The position numbers were made by a program, and so were the translations under genes. This document shows, piece by piece, positions 9,866 through 19,066 of a stretch of DNA of 64,000 nt. The stretch is taken from contig JAMFSU010000094.1 in the NCBI GenBank assembly GCA_026225475.1, positions 62,001 to 126,000 on the forward strand. The letters are read 5' to 3'. The notes beneath the pieces are model-generated. The model saw only the letters and a list, made by a program, of their open reading frames with translations, had not been told where the DNA came from and did no database searches. Numbering within the stretch: the stretch's first letter is position 1; each line of letters opens with the position of its first letter. Source of the DNA: Duganella sp. (GTDB taxonomy: Bacteria; Pseudomonadota; Gammaproteobacteria; Burkholderiales; Burkholderiaceae_D).

Positions 9866-10510
9866 ATGGCAAAGAACAAATTAAACAAAAACTGGCTGCA
9901 TGATCACATCAACGATCCGTTTGTGAAGCTTGCACAGAAAGAGGGCTATCGCGCCCGCGCCGCCTACAAGCTCAAGGAAATCGATGAAGACGAAAAGCTG
10001 ATCAAGCCTGGTCAGGTCATTGTTGACTTGGGTTCGACCCCGGGCAGTTGGTCGCAATACGTGCGCAACAAGCTCGCCGGCGCCGGTGGCGGCGGCATCC
10101 ACGGTACTGTGATCGGGCTCGACATGCTGCCGATGGACCCGATTGCCGACGTGCATTTCATCCTCGGGGACTTCCGTGAGGAAGATTCCTTGCGTCAATT
10201 GGAAGAAGTGTTGCGCGGTCGCAAGGTCGATGTAGTGCTGTCTGATATGGCACCAAACCTGTCCGGTGTGGCGATTGCCGATGCCGCCAGGGTGGAGCAT
10301 GTTGTGGATTTGGCAATTGAATTTGCCCGGGTGCATATGAAGCCGACGGGGGCATTGTTGGTGAAATGCTTCAACGGCACCGGCTACAACGAACTGTTGC
10401 ATAAATTCCGCGCCGAGTTCAAGACCGTGGTCTCGAAGAAGCCCAAAGCCAGTCGCGCCAATTCCTCTGAAATCTTCCTGCTGGGGAAAGTCCTCAAAAA
10501 TCCGAGCTAA
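9866..10510 (+). CDS. rlmE: 23S rRNA 2'-O-methyltransferase RlmE (FtsJ/RrmJ)
   Basis: 214 aa. Methylates the 2'-O of U2552 in 23S rRNA within the 50S subunit using SAM. SAM motif I is [14 protein letters not shown] (51-64), and the K-D-K-E tetrad is visible as Lys35, Asp127, Lys167 and Glu202. A Gly-rich insert (AGAGGGG, 71-77) follows motif I. Start ATG 9866 gives the family N-terminus ([14 protein letters not shown]). The nearby ftsH gene is the usual partner of rlmE. Confidence 0.96.
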   Translation: MAKNKLNKNWLHDHINDPFVKLAQKEGYRARAAYKLKEIDEDEKLIKPGQVIVDLGSTPGSWSQYVRNKLAGAGGGGIHGTVIGLDMLPMDPIADVHFILGDFREEDSLRQLEEVLRGRKVDVVLSDMAPNLSGVAIADAARVEHVVDLAIEFARVHMKPTGALLVKCFNGTGYNELLHKFRAEFKTVVSKKPKASRANSSEIFLLGKVLKNPS

Positions 10511-10799
10511 ATCAGCTTAAATATTGTGTTTTAGCAGCAGCTTTTTCCTTGATTTTGACGATAATGACATTACATGTGCTGTAGGAAGCATTTATCGGCT
10601 GGATGTTGCGTCGTTAGTTTGGTGACTTAGCAACAGTTCTGCCCCGGTTCGCCGGTGTTGACTTCAAGTTTCGTTGGGAGTTTGCCTTAGCCCGGCTTGC
10701 GGACGCGCTGGATAGAGGGTTTCCTAGTAAGCTCAGATGAATCCGAGTAAAATCGGAATATACAAGGTAATGAGGCGCGCTCGCGTCGGAGGAGTTCTA

Positions 10800-12683
10800 G
10801 TGAACAACATGTTTTCCAAGGCCGCCATCTGGGTGGTGATCGCTCTGGTGCTGTTTATGGTCTTTAAACAGTTCGACAGCCGCAGCCTGGCGTCCGGTGC
10901 CACGCCGATTGCCTACTCTGACTTCATCGGCGAAGTAAAAGCCGGCCACATCAAGGATGCCACCATCGAGGATCGCAGTATCGTTGCGACAACCCAGGAT
11001 GGTAAAAAGATCAAAACTGCATCCACCACGTTGGATCGTGGTCTGGTCGGTGACATGCTCAACAATGGCGTAAAGTTTGACGTCAAGCAACCTGAAGAAC
11101 AGTCGTTCCTGTCACAAATTTTCATTTCCTGGTTTCCGATGCTGTTGCTGATCGGCGTCTGGGTGTTCTTCATGCGTCAGATGCAAGGTGGCGGCAAGGG
11201 CGGGGCATTCTCGTTCGGCAAGTCCAAGGCGCGCATGCTCGACGAGAACAGTAACTCGATCACATTTGCCGATGTTGCCGGTTGCGACGAAGCCAAAGAA
11301 GAAGTGCAGGAATTGGTTGAATTCCTGCGTGATCCAACCAAGTTCCAGAAGCTCGGTGGCCGTATTCCACACGGTGTGTTGATGGTCGGTCCTCCAGGTA
11401 CTGGTAAGACATTGCTGGCTCGTGCTATTGCTGGTGAAGCCAAGGTGCCATTTTTCACGATTTCGGGTTCTGACTTTGTGGAAATGTTTGTTGGTGTCGG
11501 TGCCTCACGGGTGCGCGACATGTTTGAAAACGCCAAGAAGCACGCGCCTTGCATCATCTTCATCGACGAAATTGATGCAGTCGGTCGTCATCGTGGCGCT
11601 GGCATGGGCGGCGGCAACGACGAGCGCGAGCAAACCTTGAACCAGATGCTGGTCGAGATGGACGGCTTTGAAGCCAACTCGGGCGTGATCGTGATCGCAG
11701 CCACCAACCGTGCAGACGTCCTCGACAAGGCGCTACTGCGTCCAGGTCGTTTCGACCGTCAAGTGATGGTTGGTCTGCCTGATATTCGCGGCCGTGAACA
11801 AATCCTGTATGTTCATATGCGCAAGGTGCCTATCGCACCTGATGTCAAGGCCGATATTCTGGCGCGCGGCACACCTGGTTTTTCTGGTGCGGACCTCGCT
11901 AATCTGGTCAACGAAGCGGCCTTGTTTGCTGCCCGTCGCAGCAAGCGTTTGGTTGAAATGCAAGATTTTGAAGATGCCAAAGACAAGATTGTCATGGGGC
12001 CGGAGCGCAAGTCCGCCGTCATGCGTGAAGAAGAGCGCCGCAACACCGCGTACCATGAATCTGGTCACGCCGTCGTTGCCAAGCTGTTGCCCAAGGCTGA
12101 TCCAGTACACAAAGTCACTATCATGCCGCGTGGTTACGCACTTGGCCTGACCTGGCAGTTGCCTGAGCATGATCGCGTCAACATGTACAAGGACAAGATG
12201 CTGGAAGAAATCGCCATCTTGTTTGGTGGTCGGATTGCCGAAGAAATCTTCATGCATCAGATGTCGACCGGTGCGTCCAATGACTTTGAACGTGCTACCA
12301 AATTGGCGCGCGCGATGGTCACCCGTTACGGTATGTCGGAAACGCTGGGTACCATGGTCTACGAAGATACTGAGCAAGATGCTTATTTCGGTCGTATGTC
12401 GTCGAAAACCGTATCGGAAGCGACGCAACAAAAGGTTGATACCGAAATCCGTAGCATCCTCGACACGCAATATGCATTGTCGCGCCGCTTGCTGGAAGAA
12501 AATCGCGACAAGGTTGAAGTAATGGCGCAAAAGCTGCTCGATTGGGAAACCATCGATGCTGACCAGATCAGCGACATCATGGCTGGCAATGAGCCACGTC
12601 TGCCGAAGTATGGTGTGCCGGTCAAGAGGTCGTCGGATAACACGCCAGGCGATATCTCGCCAACCGCGACTGCACCTGCCTGA
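10800..12683 (+). CDS. ftsH: ATP-dependent zinc metalloprotease FtsH
   Basis: 627 aa from GTG 10800. That start is chosen because a strong GGAGGAG (10788-10794) lies 5 nt upstream and it gives the usual N-terminus ([11 protein letters not shown]). Two membrane segments (about 5-22 and 107-125) flank a periplasmic domain. The AAA+ domain has Walker A GPPGTGKT (197-204) and Walker B IIFIDEID. The M41 peptidase has zinc motif HESGH (419-423). It degrades membrane and short-lived cytosolic proteins such as LpxC and sigma-32. A terminator-like hairpin follows. Confidence 0.97.
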   Translation: MNNMFSKAAIWVVIALVLFMVFKQFDSRSLASGATPIAYSDFIGEVKAGHIKDATIEDRSIVATTQDGKKIKTASTTLDRGLVGDMLNNGVKFDVKQPEEQSFLSQIFISWFPMLLLIGVWVFFMRQMQGGGKGGAFSFGKSKARMLDENSNSITFADVAGCDEAKEEVQELVEFLRDPTKFQKLGGRIPHGVLMVGPPGTGKTLLARAIAGEAKVPFFTISGSDFVEMFVGVGASRVRDMFENAKKHAPCIIFIDEIDAVGRHRGAGMGGGNDEREQTLNQMLVEMDGFEANSGVIVIAATNRADVLDKALLRPGRFDRQVMVGLPDIRGREQILYVHMRKVPIAPDVKADILARGTPGFSGADLANLVNEAALFAARRSKRLVEMQDFEDAKDKIVMGPERKSAVMREEERRNTAYHESGHAVVAKLLPKADPVHKVTIMPRGYALGLTWQLPEHDRVNMYKDKMLEEIAILFGGRIAEEIFMHQMSTGASNDFERATKLARAMVTRYGMSETLGTMVYEDTEQDAYFGRMSSKTVSEATQQKVDTEIRSILDTQYALSRRLLEENRDKVEVMAQKLLDWETIDADQISDIMAGNEPRLPKYGVPVKRSSDNTPGDISPTATAPA

Positions 12684-12707
12684 GGCAGCGTTCAGCGTGG
12701 TAGCGGT

Positions 12708-12737
12708 AAGGGTGAGGAGTAATCCTCGCCCTTTTTC
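12708..12737 (+). terminator. Probable rho-independent terminator after ftsH
   Basis: GGGTGAGGA (12710-12718) pairs with TCCTCGCCC (12723-12731) with one U-G wobble and a 4-nt loop, followed by TTTTT. Confidence 0.8.
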
Positions 12738-12815
12738 TTTGGGGCGACCATTATGTGACGTGAAGCGGTTGCGTTGCCTGTTGGACGATCGTTGAAAGTG
12801 GAATACATTGCAACA

Positions 12816-13673
12816 ATGAGCCAACAGTATCTACAGTGCGGGCGTTATCGTCTGCCAGTCACGCCAGGACGCAGGCCTCTGGTGATGGGTATCCTCAACA
12901 TTACTCCCGATTCGTTTTCTGATGGTGGCAGTTATTCGGCACTCGAATTCGCCGTGTCGCATGCCGAGCAAATGATTGCCGATGGCGTTGACATCATCGA
13001 TATCGGCGGCGAGTCCACCCGGCCCGGCATACCGCCAGTGCCCTTGGACGAAGAACTGCGCCGCGTAATGCCGGTGATCTACGCCTTGCGCGATTGTGGC
13101 AAACCCTTGTCGATTGATACCTACAAGCCTGAGGTGATGCGTGAAGCATTGTTGGCCGAGGCCGACATGATCAACGATATCAATGGTTTTCGTGCGCCTG
13201 GCGCGATCGATGCCGTCAAGGATAGTGCCGCTGCACTGTGCATCATGCATATGCAGGGCCAGCCACAAACCATGCAGCAGGAACCTTTATATATCAACGT
13301 GGTGGATCAGGTTTGCGCTTTTTTACAGGAGCGCGTGCAGGCGTTGGAAGCCGCAGGCGTGGCGCGTGAGCGGCTGTGTATTGATCCTGGCTTTGGCTTC
13401 GGGAAAAGTGTCGAGCATAATTACGCCTTGTTGAAAAATACGCAGCACTTGATTCAGCGCTTGGGATTACCATTGCTAGCTGGCATGTCGCGCAAATCGA
13501 TGATCGGCGCGATTACCGGCAAACCGCTTGAGCAGCGTCTGGCCGGTAGTATCGGTGCCGCCTTGGCAGCGGCGGCGCAAGGTGCGATGATCGTTCGTGT
13601 GCATGATGTAGTGGAAACGGTCGATGCACTCAAAGTCTGGCAGGCCGCCATCGGTGCTGCTCCAGACAATTGA
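12816..13673 (+). CDS. folP: Dihydropteroate synthase
   Basis: 285 aa from ATG 12816 (MSQQYLQCGRYRLP). Condenses p-aminobenzoate with dihydropterin pyrophosphate in folate synthesis; target of sulfonamides. Family signatures are present: MGILNITPDSFSDGG near the start, IDIGGESTRPG, DINGF, and GFGFGKSVEHN followed by AGMSRKSMIGA. The Shine-Dalgarno is weak; a longer frame upstream lacks family homology. It sits 40 nt before glmM, the usual ftsH-folP-glmM order. Confidence 0.95.
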   Translation: MSQQYLQCGRYRLPVTPGRRPLVMGILNITPDSFSDGGSYSALEFAVSHAEQMIADGVDIIDIGGESTRPGIPPVPLDEELRRVMPVIYALRDCGKPLSIDTYKPEVMREALLAEADMINDINGFRAPGAIDAVKDSAAALCIMHMQGQPQTMQQEPLYINVVDQVCAFLQERVQALEAAGVARERLCIDPGFGFGKSVEHNYALLKNTQHLIQRLGLPLLAGMSRKSMIGAITGKPLEQRLAGSIGAALAAAAQGAMIVRVHDVVETVDALKVWQAAIGAAPDN

Positions 13674-13713
13674 ACAATTCATAAAATAGATAGAAAAGAA
13701 GAGGCGCGAAATC

Positions 13714-15051
13714 ATGGCAGGAAAATACTTTGGCACCGATGGCGTGCGCGGTCTGGTGGGTGTTGCCCCGATCACGCCCGATTTTGTCATGCGTCTCGGT
13801 TATGCTGCCGGTAAGGTGTTGACCAAATCCTGGACTTCATCGGCTAAGCCAACGGTATTGATTGGCAAGGACACACGGATTTCTGGCTATATGCTGGAAG
13901 CCGCTTTGGAAGCCGGCTTTGCCGCTGCCGGCGTAGACGTGATGCTGGCCGGCCCGGTGCCGACGCCAGCGGTGGCCTATTTGACGCGCGCCTTGCGTTT
14001 GTCAGCTGGTGTGGTGATTTCAGCTTCACACAATCCGTATCACGACAATGGCATCAAGTTCTTTTCGGCATCGGGCAACAAGCTGCCCGATGCCGTGGAA
14101 GCGGAAATCGAAGCCGAACTCGACACGCCCATGTCTTGCGTGTCTTCAGAAAAGCTGGGCAAGGCCAAGCGCCTCGATGATGCGCAAGGCCGCTATATCG
14201 AGTTTTGCAAGAGTACCTTCCCTAATGCGCTCGATCTGCGCGGCATGACCATCGTGGTCGATTGCGCGCATGGCGCCGCTTACAATATCGCGCCGCATGT
14301 GTTCCATGAACTCGGCGCCGAAGTCATCACCATCGGTAACCAACCCAATGGCATGAACATCAATCAAGGCGTCGGTGCCACTGCGCCGCAAGCCTTGTCC
14401 AAGGCCGTCATTACGCATCAGGCCGATGTTGGTATTGCGCTCGATGGTGACGCCGACCGGCTGGTGATGGTCGATGCTGCCGGACGCATCTACAACGGCG
14501 ATGAATTGCTTTATGTGATGGTCAAGGACCGCTTGGCCACTGGCGCCGTTGCAGGCGCGGTCGGCACGTTGATGACCAATATGGCGCTGGAAGTGGCATT
14601 TAAGAAGCTCGGTATCGCCTTTGCGCGCGCCAAGGTAGGTGACCGCTATGTGCTGGAGGCAATGCAGGAGCGCGGCTGGCTGCTTGGCGGCGAAGGTTCT
14701 GGCCATTTGCTGTGCCTCGACAAGCACACCACCGGCGACGGCATCGTCTCCGCCTTGCAGGTGCTGTCGGCGCTCAAACGTGCCAATCAGAGCCTGGCTG
14801 ACATGACTGCTGATATCAGCCTGTATCCACAGGTGCTGATCAACGTCAAGATTCCCGCTGGCTTCGATTGGAAAACCAATGCCGCACTGCAAGCTGAAAA
14901 AGTGGCGGTCGAGCAAGCTTTGGGCGATAGCGGTCGCGTGCTATTACGGCCCTCGGGCACTGAACCGCTGATCCGCGTGATGGTCGAGGCACAAGTAGCT
15001 GAAACAGCGCAGACCATGGCACAGCGGATCGCCGACAAAGTGACGGCCTGA
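13714..15051 (+). CDS. glmM: Phosphoglucosamine mutase
   Basis: 445 aa. Converts glucosamine-6-P to glucosamine-1-P for UDP-GlcNAc, hence peptidoglycan and LPS. Phosphoserine loop [15 protein letters not shown] with Ser105, metal-binding DGDADR around 245, sugar-binding GGEGSGH around 325, and C-terminal phosphate-binding [20 protein letters not shown]-type spacing after folP suggests cotranscription. phoB follows at 44 nt. Confidence 0.97.
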   Translation: MAGKYFGTDGVRGLVGVAPITPDFVMRLGYAAGKVLTKSWTSSAKPTVLIGKDTRISGYMLEAALEAGFAAAGVDVMLAGPVPTPAVAYLTRALRLSAGVVISASHNPYHDNGIKFFSASGNKLPDAVEAEIEAELDTPMSCVSSEKLGKAKRLDDAQGRYIEFCKSTFPNALDLRGMTIVVDCAHGAAYNIAPHVFHELGAEVITIGNQPNGMNINQGVGATAPQALSKAVITHQADVGIALDGDADRLVMVDAAGRIYNGDELLYVMVKDRLATGAVAGAVGTLMTNMALEVAFKKLGIAFARAKVGDRYVLEAMQERGWLLGGEGSGHLLCLDKHTTGDGIVSALQVLSALKRANQSLADMTADISLYPQVLINVKIPAGFDWKTNAALQAEKVAVEQALGDSGRVLLRPSGTEPLIRVMVEAQVAETAQTMAQRIADKVTA

Positions 15052-15095
15052 TTGCTTTGCTAGGCCGACACACACCAATATACCCATAAACGCGC

Positions 15096-15797
15096 ATGTC
15101 AAAAGATCAGTTGCAACTCCTGTTAGTCGAAGATGAGCCCAGCATAGCCGAGCTGTTAAGGTTCACATTGAATAGCGCCGGTTTTGCCACCAGCATTGCC
15201 AGCGATGCGGCCCAGGCGCGCCAACTGATTGCTACCGCTTTGCCGCATCTGGTGCTGCTGGACTGGATGCTGCCGGATACCTCCGGTCTGGCCTTGCTCA
15301 GTGAATGGCGTCGTGACGCGCGTACAGCGGCTTTGCCGGTGATCATGCTGACTGCCAAGGGCATGGAAGAGGACAAAGTCAAAGGGCTCAATGAAGGCGC
15401 GGATGATTACGTCACCAAACCTTTCTCGCCGAAGGAGCTGGTAGCACGCGTGCAGGCCTTGCTACGCCGCAAAGCGCCCGAAGTGGGGCAGTCCAATCTG
15501 GCCTACGGCGTGCTCGGTATCGATACCGAGCGCCATCAGGTCACCGTGGAACAGCAGGAAATTGCATTGGATCAGGCGGAATTCAAGTTGCTGCGCTATC
15601 TGGTGGCACATCCCGAGCGGATATTTTCACGAGCGCAATTGCTCGATAAAGTCTGGGGCGACCACACTTTTATTGAAGAGCGCACCGTAGATGTCCACAT
15701 CATGCGGCTACGCAAGTCGCTGGGAATTGCCGCAGATTACATCAAAACCGTGCGTGGCCTGGGTTACAAGCTCAGTCGTGACGGCAAGGACGCATAG
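15096..15797 (+). CDS. phoB: PhoB-type OmpR-family response regulator
   Basis: 233 aa. The receiver domain has the acidic pair at 12-13, phospho-acceptor Asp56 in LLDWMLPD and Lys108 in YVTKPF. The C-terminal winged-helix effector domain (about 135-230) contains RIFSRAQLLDKVWG and ERTVDVHIMRLRKSL, both strongly PhoB-like. PhoB activates phosphate-starvation genes. Unusually, no phoR kinase gene, phoU or pst genes are adjacent: glmM precedes it and a tRNA follows. The sensor must be encoded elsewhere, or the pst-pho cluster has been split here. Confidence 0.85.
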   Translation: MSKDQLQLLLVEDEPSIAELLRFTLNSAGFATSIASDAAQARQLIATALPHLVLLDWMLPDTSGLALLSEWRRDARTAALPVIMLTAKGMEEDKVKGLNEGADDYVTKPFSPKELVARVQALLRRKAPEVGQSNLAYGVLGIDTERHQVTVEQQEIALDQAEFKLLRYLVAHPERIFSRAQLLDKVWGDHTFIEERTVDVHIMRLRKSLGIAADYIKTVRGLGYKLSRDGKDA

Positions 15798-15855
15798 CGG
15801 GCTTGCTTGGCTGTGCCTTTCCATCCTGGCCCACAGCCGTTACAATAGCGTCCAC

Positions 15856-16169
15856 GCCCCCGTAGCTCAGTGGATAGAGCGATCCCCTCCTAAATCAATT
15901 GGGCACCGGCTGCCGAAAGGTACCGTGTGAATGGAGTCAAATTCGGTGAACCCTGACAGCGCCTGCTCTGCAAGCGGCTGCTGGCAATACCGAGCCAAGC
16001 CGGGCAACTGTTGGTTGCGCGGAAGGTGTAGAGACTAGACGGCTCCGGCCTGCGGACTGACAAGTCCATGGCCAAGGTATAGTCCAGACCACAAACAAGT
16101 ATCTTGGTGGCGGAAGCCATAGTGGTATGAAGGGATAGGTCACACGTTCGATCCGTGTCGGGGGCGCCA
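15856..16169 (+). tRNA. tRNA-Arg(CCU), split by a group I intron
   Basis: Exon 1 is 15856-15891 and exon 2 is 16130-16169, 76 nt when joined. Acceptor GCCCCCG pairs with CGGGGGC (16159-16165). D arm GCTC/GAGC (15865-15880). Anticodon stem ATCCC (15882-15886) pairs with GGGAT (16132-16136). Anticodon loop CTCCTAA has CCT at 15889-15891. T arm ACACG/CGTGT with TTCGATC loop. Discriminator G and genomically encoded CCA (16167-16169). The intron interrupts the loop right after anticodon position 36. The tRNA reads the rare AGG codon. Confidence 0.95.
15892..16129 (+). ncRNA. Group I intron (IC3-like, Azoarcus type) in tRNA-Arg(CCU)
   Basis: 238 nt with no ORF. The 5' exon ends in U36 and the intron ends in G (16129), as group I splicing requires. 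Guide GGG (15901-15903) can pair with exon CCU, with the U-G at the splice site, giving a short P1 as in the Azoarcus tRNA-Ile intron. P2 is CACCGG (15904-15909)/CCGTGTG (15923-15929) capped by CC-GAAA-GG. P3 is GGAGTC (15933-15938) with GAC..CTCC (16038-16046). P4 is TCGGT (15943-15947)/ACCGA (15989-15993). P7 is GACTA (16033-16037)/TAGTC (16080-16084). P8 is GGACT/AGTCC (16054-16067). Core strings such as AAGGTGTAGAGACTAGACGG match the Azoarcus ribozyme core from memory. Confidence 0.93.
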
Positions 16170-16185
16170 GAACGATGCTGGCCCC

Positions 16186-16218
16186 AAAAAAGCGCAGACT
16201 TGATGGTCTGCGCTTTTT
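16186..16218 (+). terminator. Terminator after tRNA-Arg
   Basis: AAAAAGCGCAGAC (16187-16199) pairs with GTCTGCGCTTTTT (16206-16218) around a 6-nt loop. Confidence 0.92.
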
Positions 16219-16242
16219 CGTCTGTCACAAATTATCTAGGCG

Positions 16243-16277
16243 AAAAAATAGCCCGCTAACAAACTTGCAGGCTATTT
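16243..16277 (-). terminator. Terminator after mrcA
   Basis: On the minus strand AAATAGCC (16270-16277) pairs with GGCTATTT (16246-16253), ending in a T-run. It lies 20-50 nt past the mrcA stop codon. Confidence 0.8.
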
Positions 16278-16295
16278 CTGTTGGGTCGTTGGCGC

Positions 16296-18716
16296 TTAGT
16301 GTCCCTGATACAACTTGTCGCGTTCATCCTTCGATAAACCTCCCGCACCCGTCGTAGCCGGTGCTTGCGTCTCCGAGTTAGGGTTCTTGTTCCAGCCAAA
16401 GAAATTCGACAAGGCATCTACCACGCCACCGCCATCGGTACCCAGCGACGCGACAAAGCCATTGCCAGGCAGGAAGTTGTCGTAATACGGTTCGCCGTCG
16501 ATGAAGTTGATGCCGGCCGGCGCCGGAGCGTCGTATTGCGGAATATCCTTGAGTGCGAAGCCCATGTAATCAACCCAGATCGGCAAGGCCAGTTGCGCGC
16601 CGAATTCCTTGCTGCCCAGCGTGCGCGGCTGGTCGTAACCCATCCACGCGACCGTCGTCAACGTGCGCTGATAGCCAGCAAACCAGCCATCCATTGCATC
16701 ATTGGTGGTGCCGGTCTTGCCAGCCAGATCGGTGCGGCGCAAGGTGTTGCTGCGTGCGCCGGTGCCGTGTTGCGCCACCGATTGCAGCAAATTGGTCATG
16801 ATGTAGCTGTTACGTTCATCAATCGCACGTGGCGCATTGTTGCCGACGATCAGCGGGTCGGCCTTGGAAAGGACCTTACCGCGCGCATCGGTGATCTGGC
16901 TGATCAGATACGGATTGATTTTGTAGCCGCCATTGGCAAAGATTGAATAGGCCGAGGCCAACTGCAGCGGTGTAGTCTGGCCAGCGCCGAGTGCCATCGG
17001 CAGATACGGCGGCACCTTGTCGACGTCAAAGCCGAAGTGCTGGGTGATGAAGTCTTGCGCATATTTGACGCCGATCGCGTCGAGTGTGCGAATTGCCACC
17101 AGATTGATCGATTTTTGCAGAGCCGTGCGCATGGTCATCGGACCGGCTGGCGCATCGTCATCCTTCGGTTCCCAGTTCGGTTGGCCGTTGCCGGCCGGGT
17201 AAGAAACCGGGGCGTCATTGATGATTGAGGCTGGGGCAAAGCCTTTTTCCAATGCCGCCGCATAGATGAATGGCTTGAAGGTCGAGCCGGGCTGACGCCA
17301 GGCTTGGGTGACGTGGTTGAAATTGTTTTGCGTGAAGTCAAAGCCGCCGACCAGCGCGCGGATGGCGCCATTTTGTGGAACCACCGAGACCAGCGTAGCT
17401 TCCACTTCCGGCAATTGCACGATTTGCCAATTGTTCTTGGCATCCTGCATCACGCGGATCACGGCACCCGGTGCGATGCGGATTTCCTTCTTGGCATTGG
17501 TATTCAGCGCATTGGCGACAAACTTCAAGGCGTCGCCGCTGAAGCTGATTTGTTCGCCGCTGCGCAGCACTGCCTGGACTTGCTTGGGACTGGCCGACAC
17601 TACCACGGCGGCCGAGATGTCGTCATTGTCGGGATGGTCGTCCATAGCATCGTCAATGGCCTGGGTGCGGTCATCGGCGTCAGAGGGCAGGTCAATGGTG
17701 TCTTCCGGTCCGCGATAGCCATGGCGACGATCGTAATCCATCACGCCTTTGCGTACGGCAAGATAAGCGGCCTTCTGGTCGGCTGCATTGATCGTGGTGG
17801 TGACGCTGATGCCGGCGGTATACGTGTCTTCCTTGTATTGCGCGTAGACCATCTGGCGCACCATTTCGTTGACGTATTCGGCGTGCACATTGTATTGATT
17901 GCCGCTGGTGCGCACCTTGATATCTTCTTTCACCGCCGCGTCGTATTGCGTCTTGCTGATGTAGTCGAGGTTCAGCATGCGTTGCAGGATATATTGCTGG
18001 CGTATGTGCGCGCGTTGCGGATTGACCACTGGGTTGTAGGCCGATGGCGCCTTGGGCAAGCCGGCCAGCATGGCAGCTTGGGCCAGCGTGACGTCCTTGA
18101 GGTCCTTGCCGAAATAGGTGCGTGCCGCGGCGGCAAAACCAAACGCGCGCTGGCCCAGATAAATCTGGTTCATGTAGACCTCAAGAATCTGGTCCTTGCT
18201 CAGCGTGGCTTCGATTTTGTTGGCCAGCAGCACTTCATAGATCTTGCGCGAGATGGTCTTTTCCTTGGTCAGGAAGACATTGCGCGCGACCTGCATGGTG
18301 ATGGTGCTGGCGCCCTGGCTGGCATGGCCGTGCAGAATGTCGGCTGCCAGTGCACGTATGATGCCAATGTAGTCAATGCCGCCATGCTGGTAAAAGCGAT
18401 AATCTTCGATGGCCAGCACGGCATTTTTCATGTCGGCAGGAATTTCTCCGAGTTTCACCAGATTGCGTTTTTCCTCGCCGAATTCTCCGAGCAATACATG
18501 GTCTTCGGAGTAAATGCGCAGCGGAACCTTTGGCCGGTAATCGGTAATTACATCGAGTGATGGCAGACGCGGATTGATAAAAATCAGAGCGTAGGCAATG
18601 ATCAACGCGACGATGATGCCCAGTCCCAGTGCTGTGAAGGCAAGGAATTTGACAATATTGGGATTCAGAAAGCCGCGTTGCTGCGATGGATGGTGAAAAC
18701 GTGAGTTAAAGCGCAT
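16296..18716 (-). CDS. mrcA: Penicillin-binding protein 1A (bifunctional transglycosylase/transpeptidase)
   Basis: 806 aa, the normal PBP1A length. One membrane segment (about 22-48), then a GT51 glycosyltransferase domain with catalytic Glu104 in AIEDYRFYQHGGID and GASTITMQ. An OB-like linker region follows (about 320-440). The transpeptidase domain has SxxK Ser478-Lys481 (GSTFKPF), SxN 536-538 and KTG from Lys667. Both activities look intact. It polymerises and crosslinks peptidoglycan at the inner membrane. Pil genes, often found beside it in betaproteobacteria, are absent here. Confidence 0.96.
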   Translation of the reverse strand: MRFNSRFHHPSQQRGFLNPNIVKFLAFTALGLGIIVALIIAYALIFINPRLPSLDVITDYRPKVPLRIYSEDHVLLGEFGEEKRNLVKLGEIPADMKNAVLAIEDYRFYQHGGIDYIGIIRALAADILHGHASQGASTITMQVARNVFLTKEKTISRKIYEVLLANKIEATLSKDQILEVYMNQIYLGQRAFGFAAAARTYFGKDLKDVTLAQAAMLAGLPKAPSAYNPVVNPQRAHIRQQYILQRMLNLDYISKTQYDAAVKEDIKVRTSGNQYNVHAEYVNEMVRQMVYAQYKEDTYTAGISVTTTINAADQKAAYLAVRKGVMDYDRRHGYRGPEDTIDLPSDADDRTQAIDDAMDDHPDNDDISAAVVVSASPKQVQAVLRSGEQISFSGDALKFVANALNTNAKKEIRIAPGAVIRVMQDAKNNWQIVQLPEVEATLVSVVPQNGAIRALVGGFDFTQNNFNHVTQAWRQPGSTFKPFIYAAALEKGFAPASIINDAPVSYPAGNGQPNWEPKDDDAPAGPMTMRTALQKSINLVAIRTLDAIGVKYAQDFITQHFGFDVDKVPPYLPMALGAGQTTPLQLASAYSIFANGGYKINPYLISQITDARGKVLSKADPLIVGNNAPRAIDERNSYIMTNLLQSVAQHGTGARSNTLRRTDLAGKTGTTNDAMDGWFAGYQRTLTTVAWMGYDQPRTLGSKEFGAQLALPIWVDYMGFALKDIPQYDAPAPAGINFIDGEPYYDNFLPGNGFVASLGTDGGGVVDALSNFFGWNKNPNSETQAPATTGAGGLSKDERDKLYQGH

Positions 18717-19066
18717 GGTCTTTGTTGGTGAAGGACGTGCCGTATCTTACAACATCATGACTGACCGATGCCGCTGCGCATCGGTTGAGCGCGCTGATGG
18801 CGACTGCTTTTGTGTTTCCAAATGTATGCGATCGGTACTGGAACTCTGTTTTATCGCGTTTTTGTTAAAAATATCAAAATGACATGTTTAGCGGCAGGAA
18901 GGTCACTGAATACCAACGTCAACTGCGCTGAAATCGCTTAGACCACACCGCTGCGGCGCACAATCGGTACAATGCGCACTTTCCGCGGCATTTCTTCCGT
19001 CTTTATAATTTTGCTGATGGGCACTGTGCTGCACATCCGCTTTCGATATTTTCCACCGGACCATCT
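18717..19066. other. Divergent intergenic region mrcA / uup
   Basis: 350 bp without a plausible gene. On the mrcA side a hairpin ACCGATGC/GCATCGGT (18764-18785) would lie in the mrcA leader. On the uup side a candidate promoter has -35 TTCCGC (18981-18986), 17-bp spacer and -10 TATAAT (19004-19009). Confidence 0.45.

Noticed and set aside
15890..16228. 112-codon minus-strand frame across the tRNA and intron
   Set aside because: The region is fully explained by the tRNA exons, intron helices and terminator; no ribosome site.
17304..18560. 418-codon open frame on the plus strand inside mrcA
   Set aside because: Antisense to PBP1A, whose catalytic motifs are all in the other strand.
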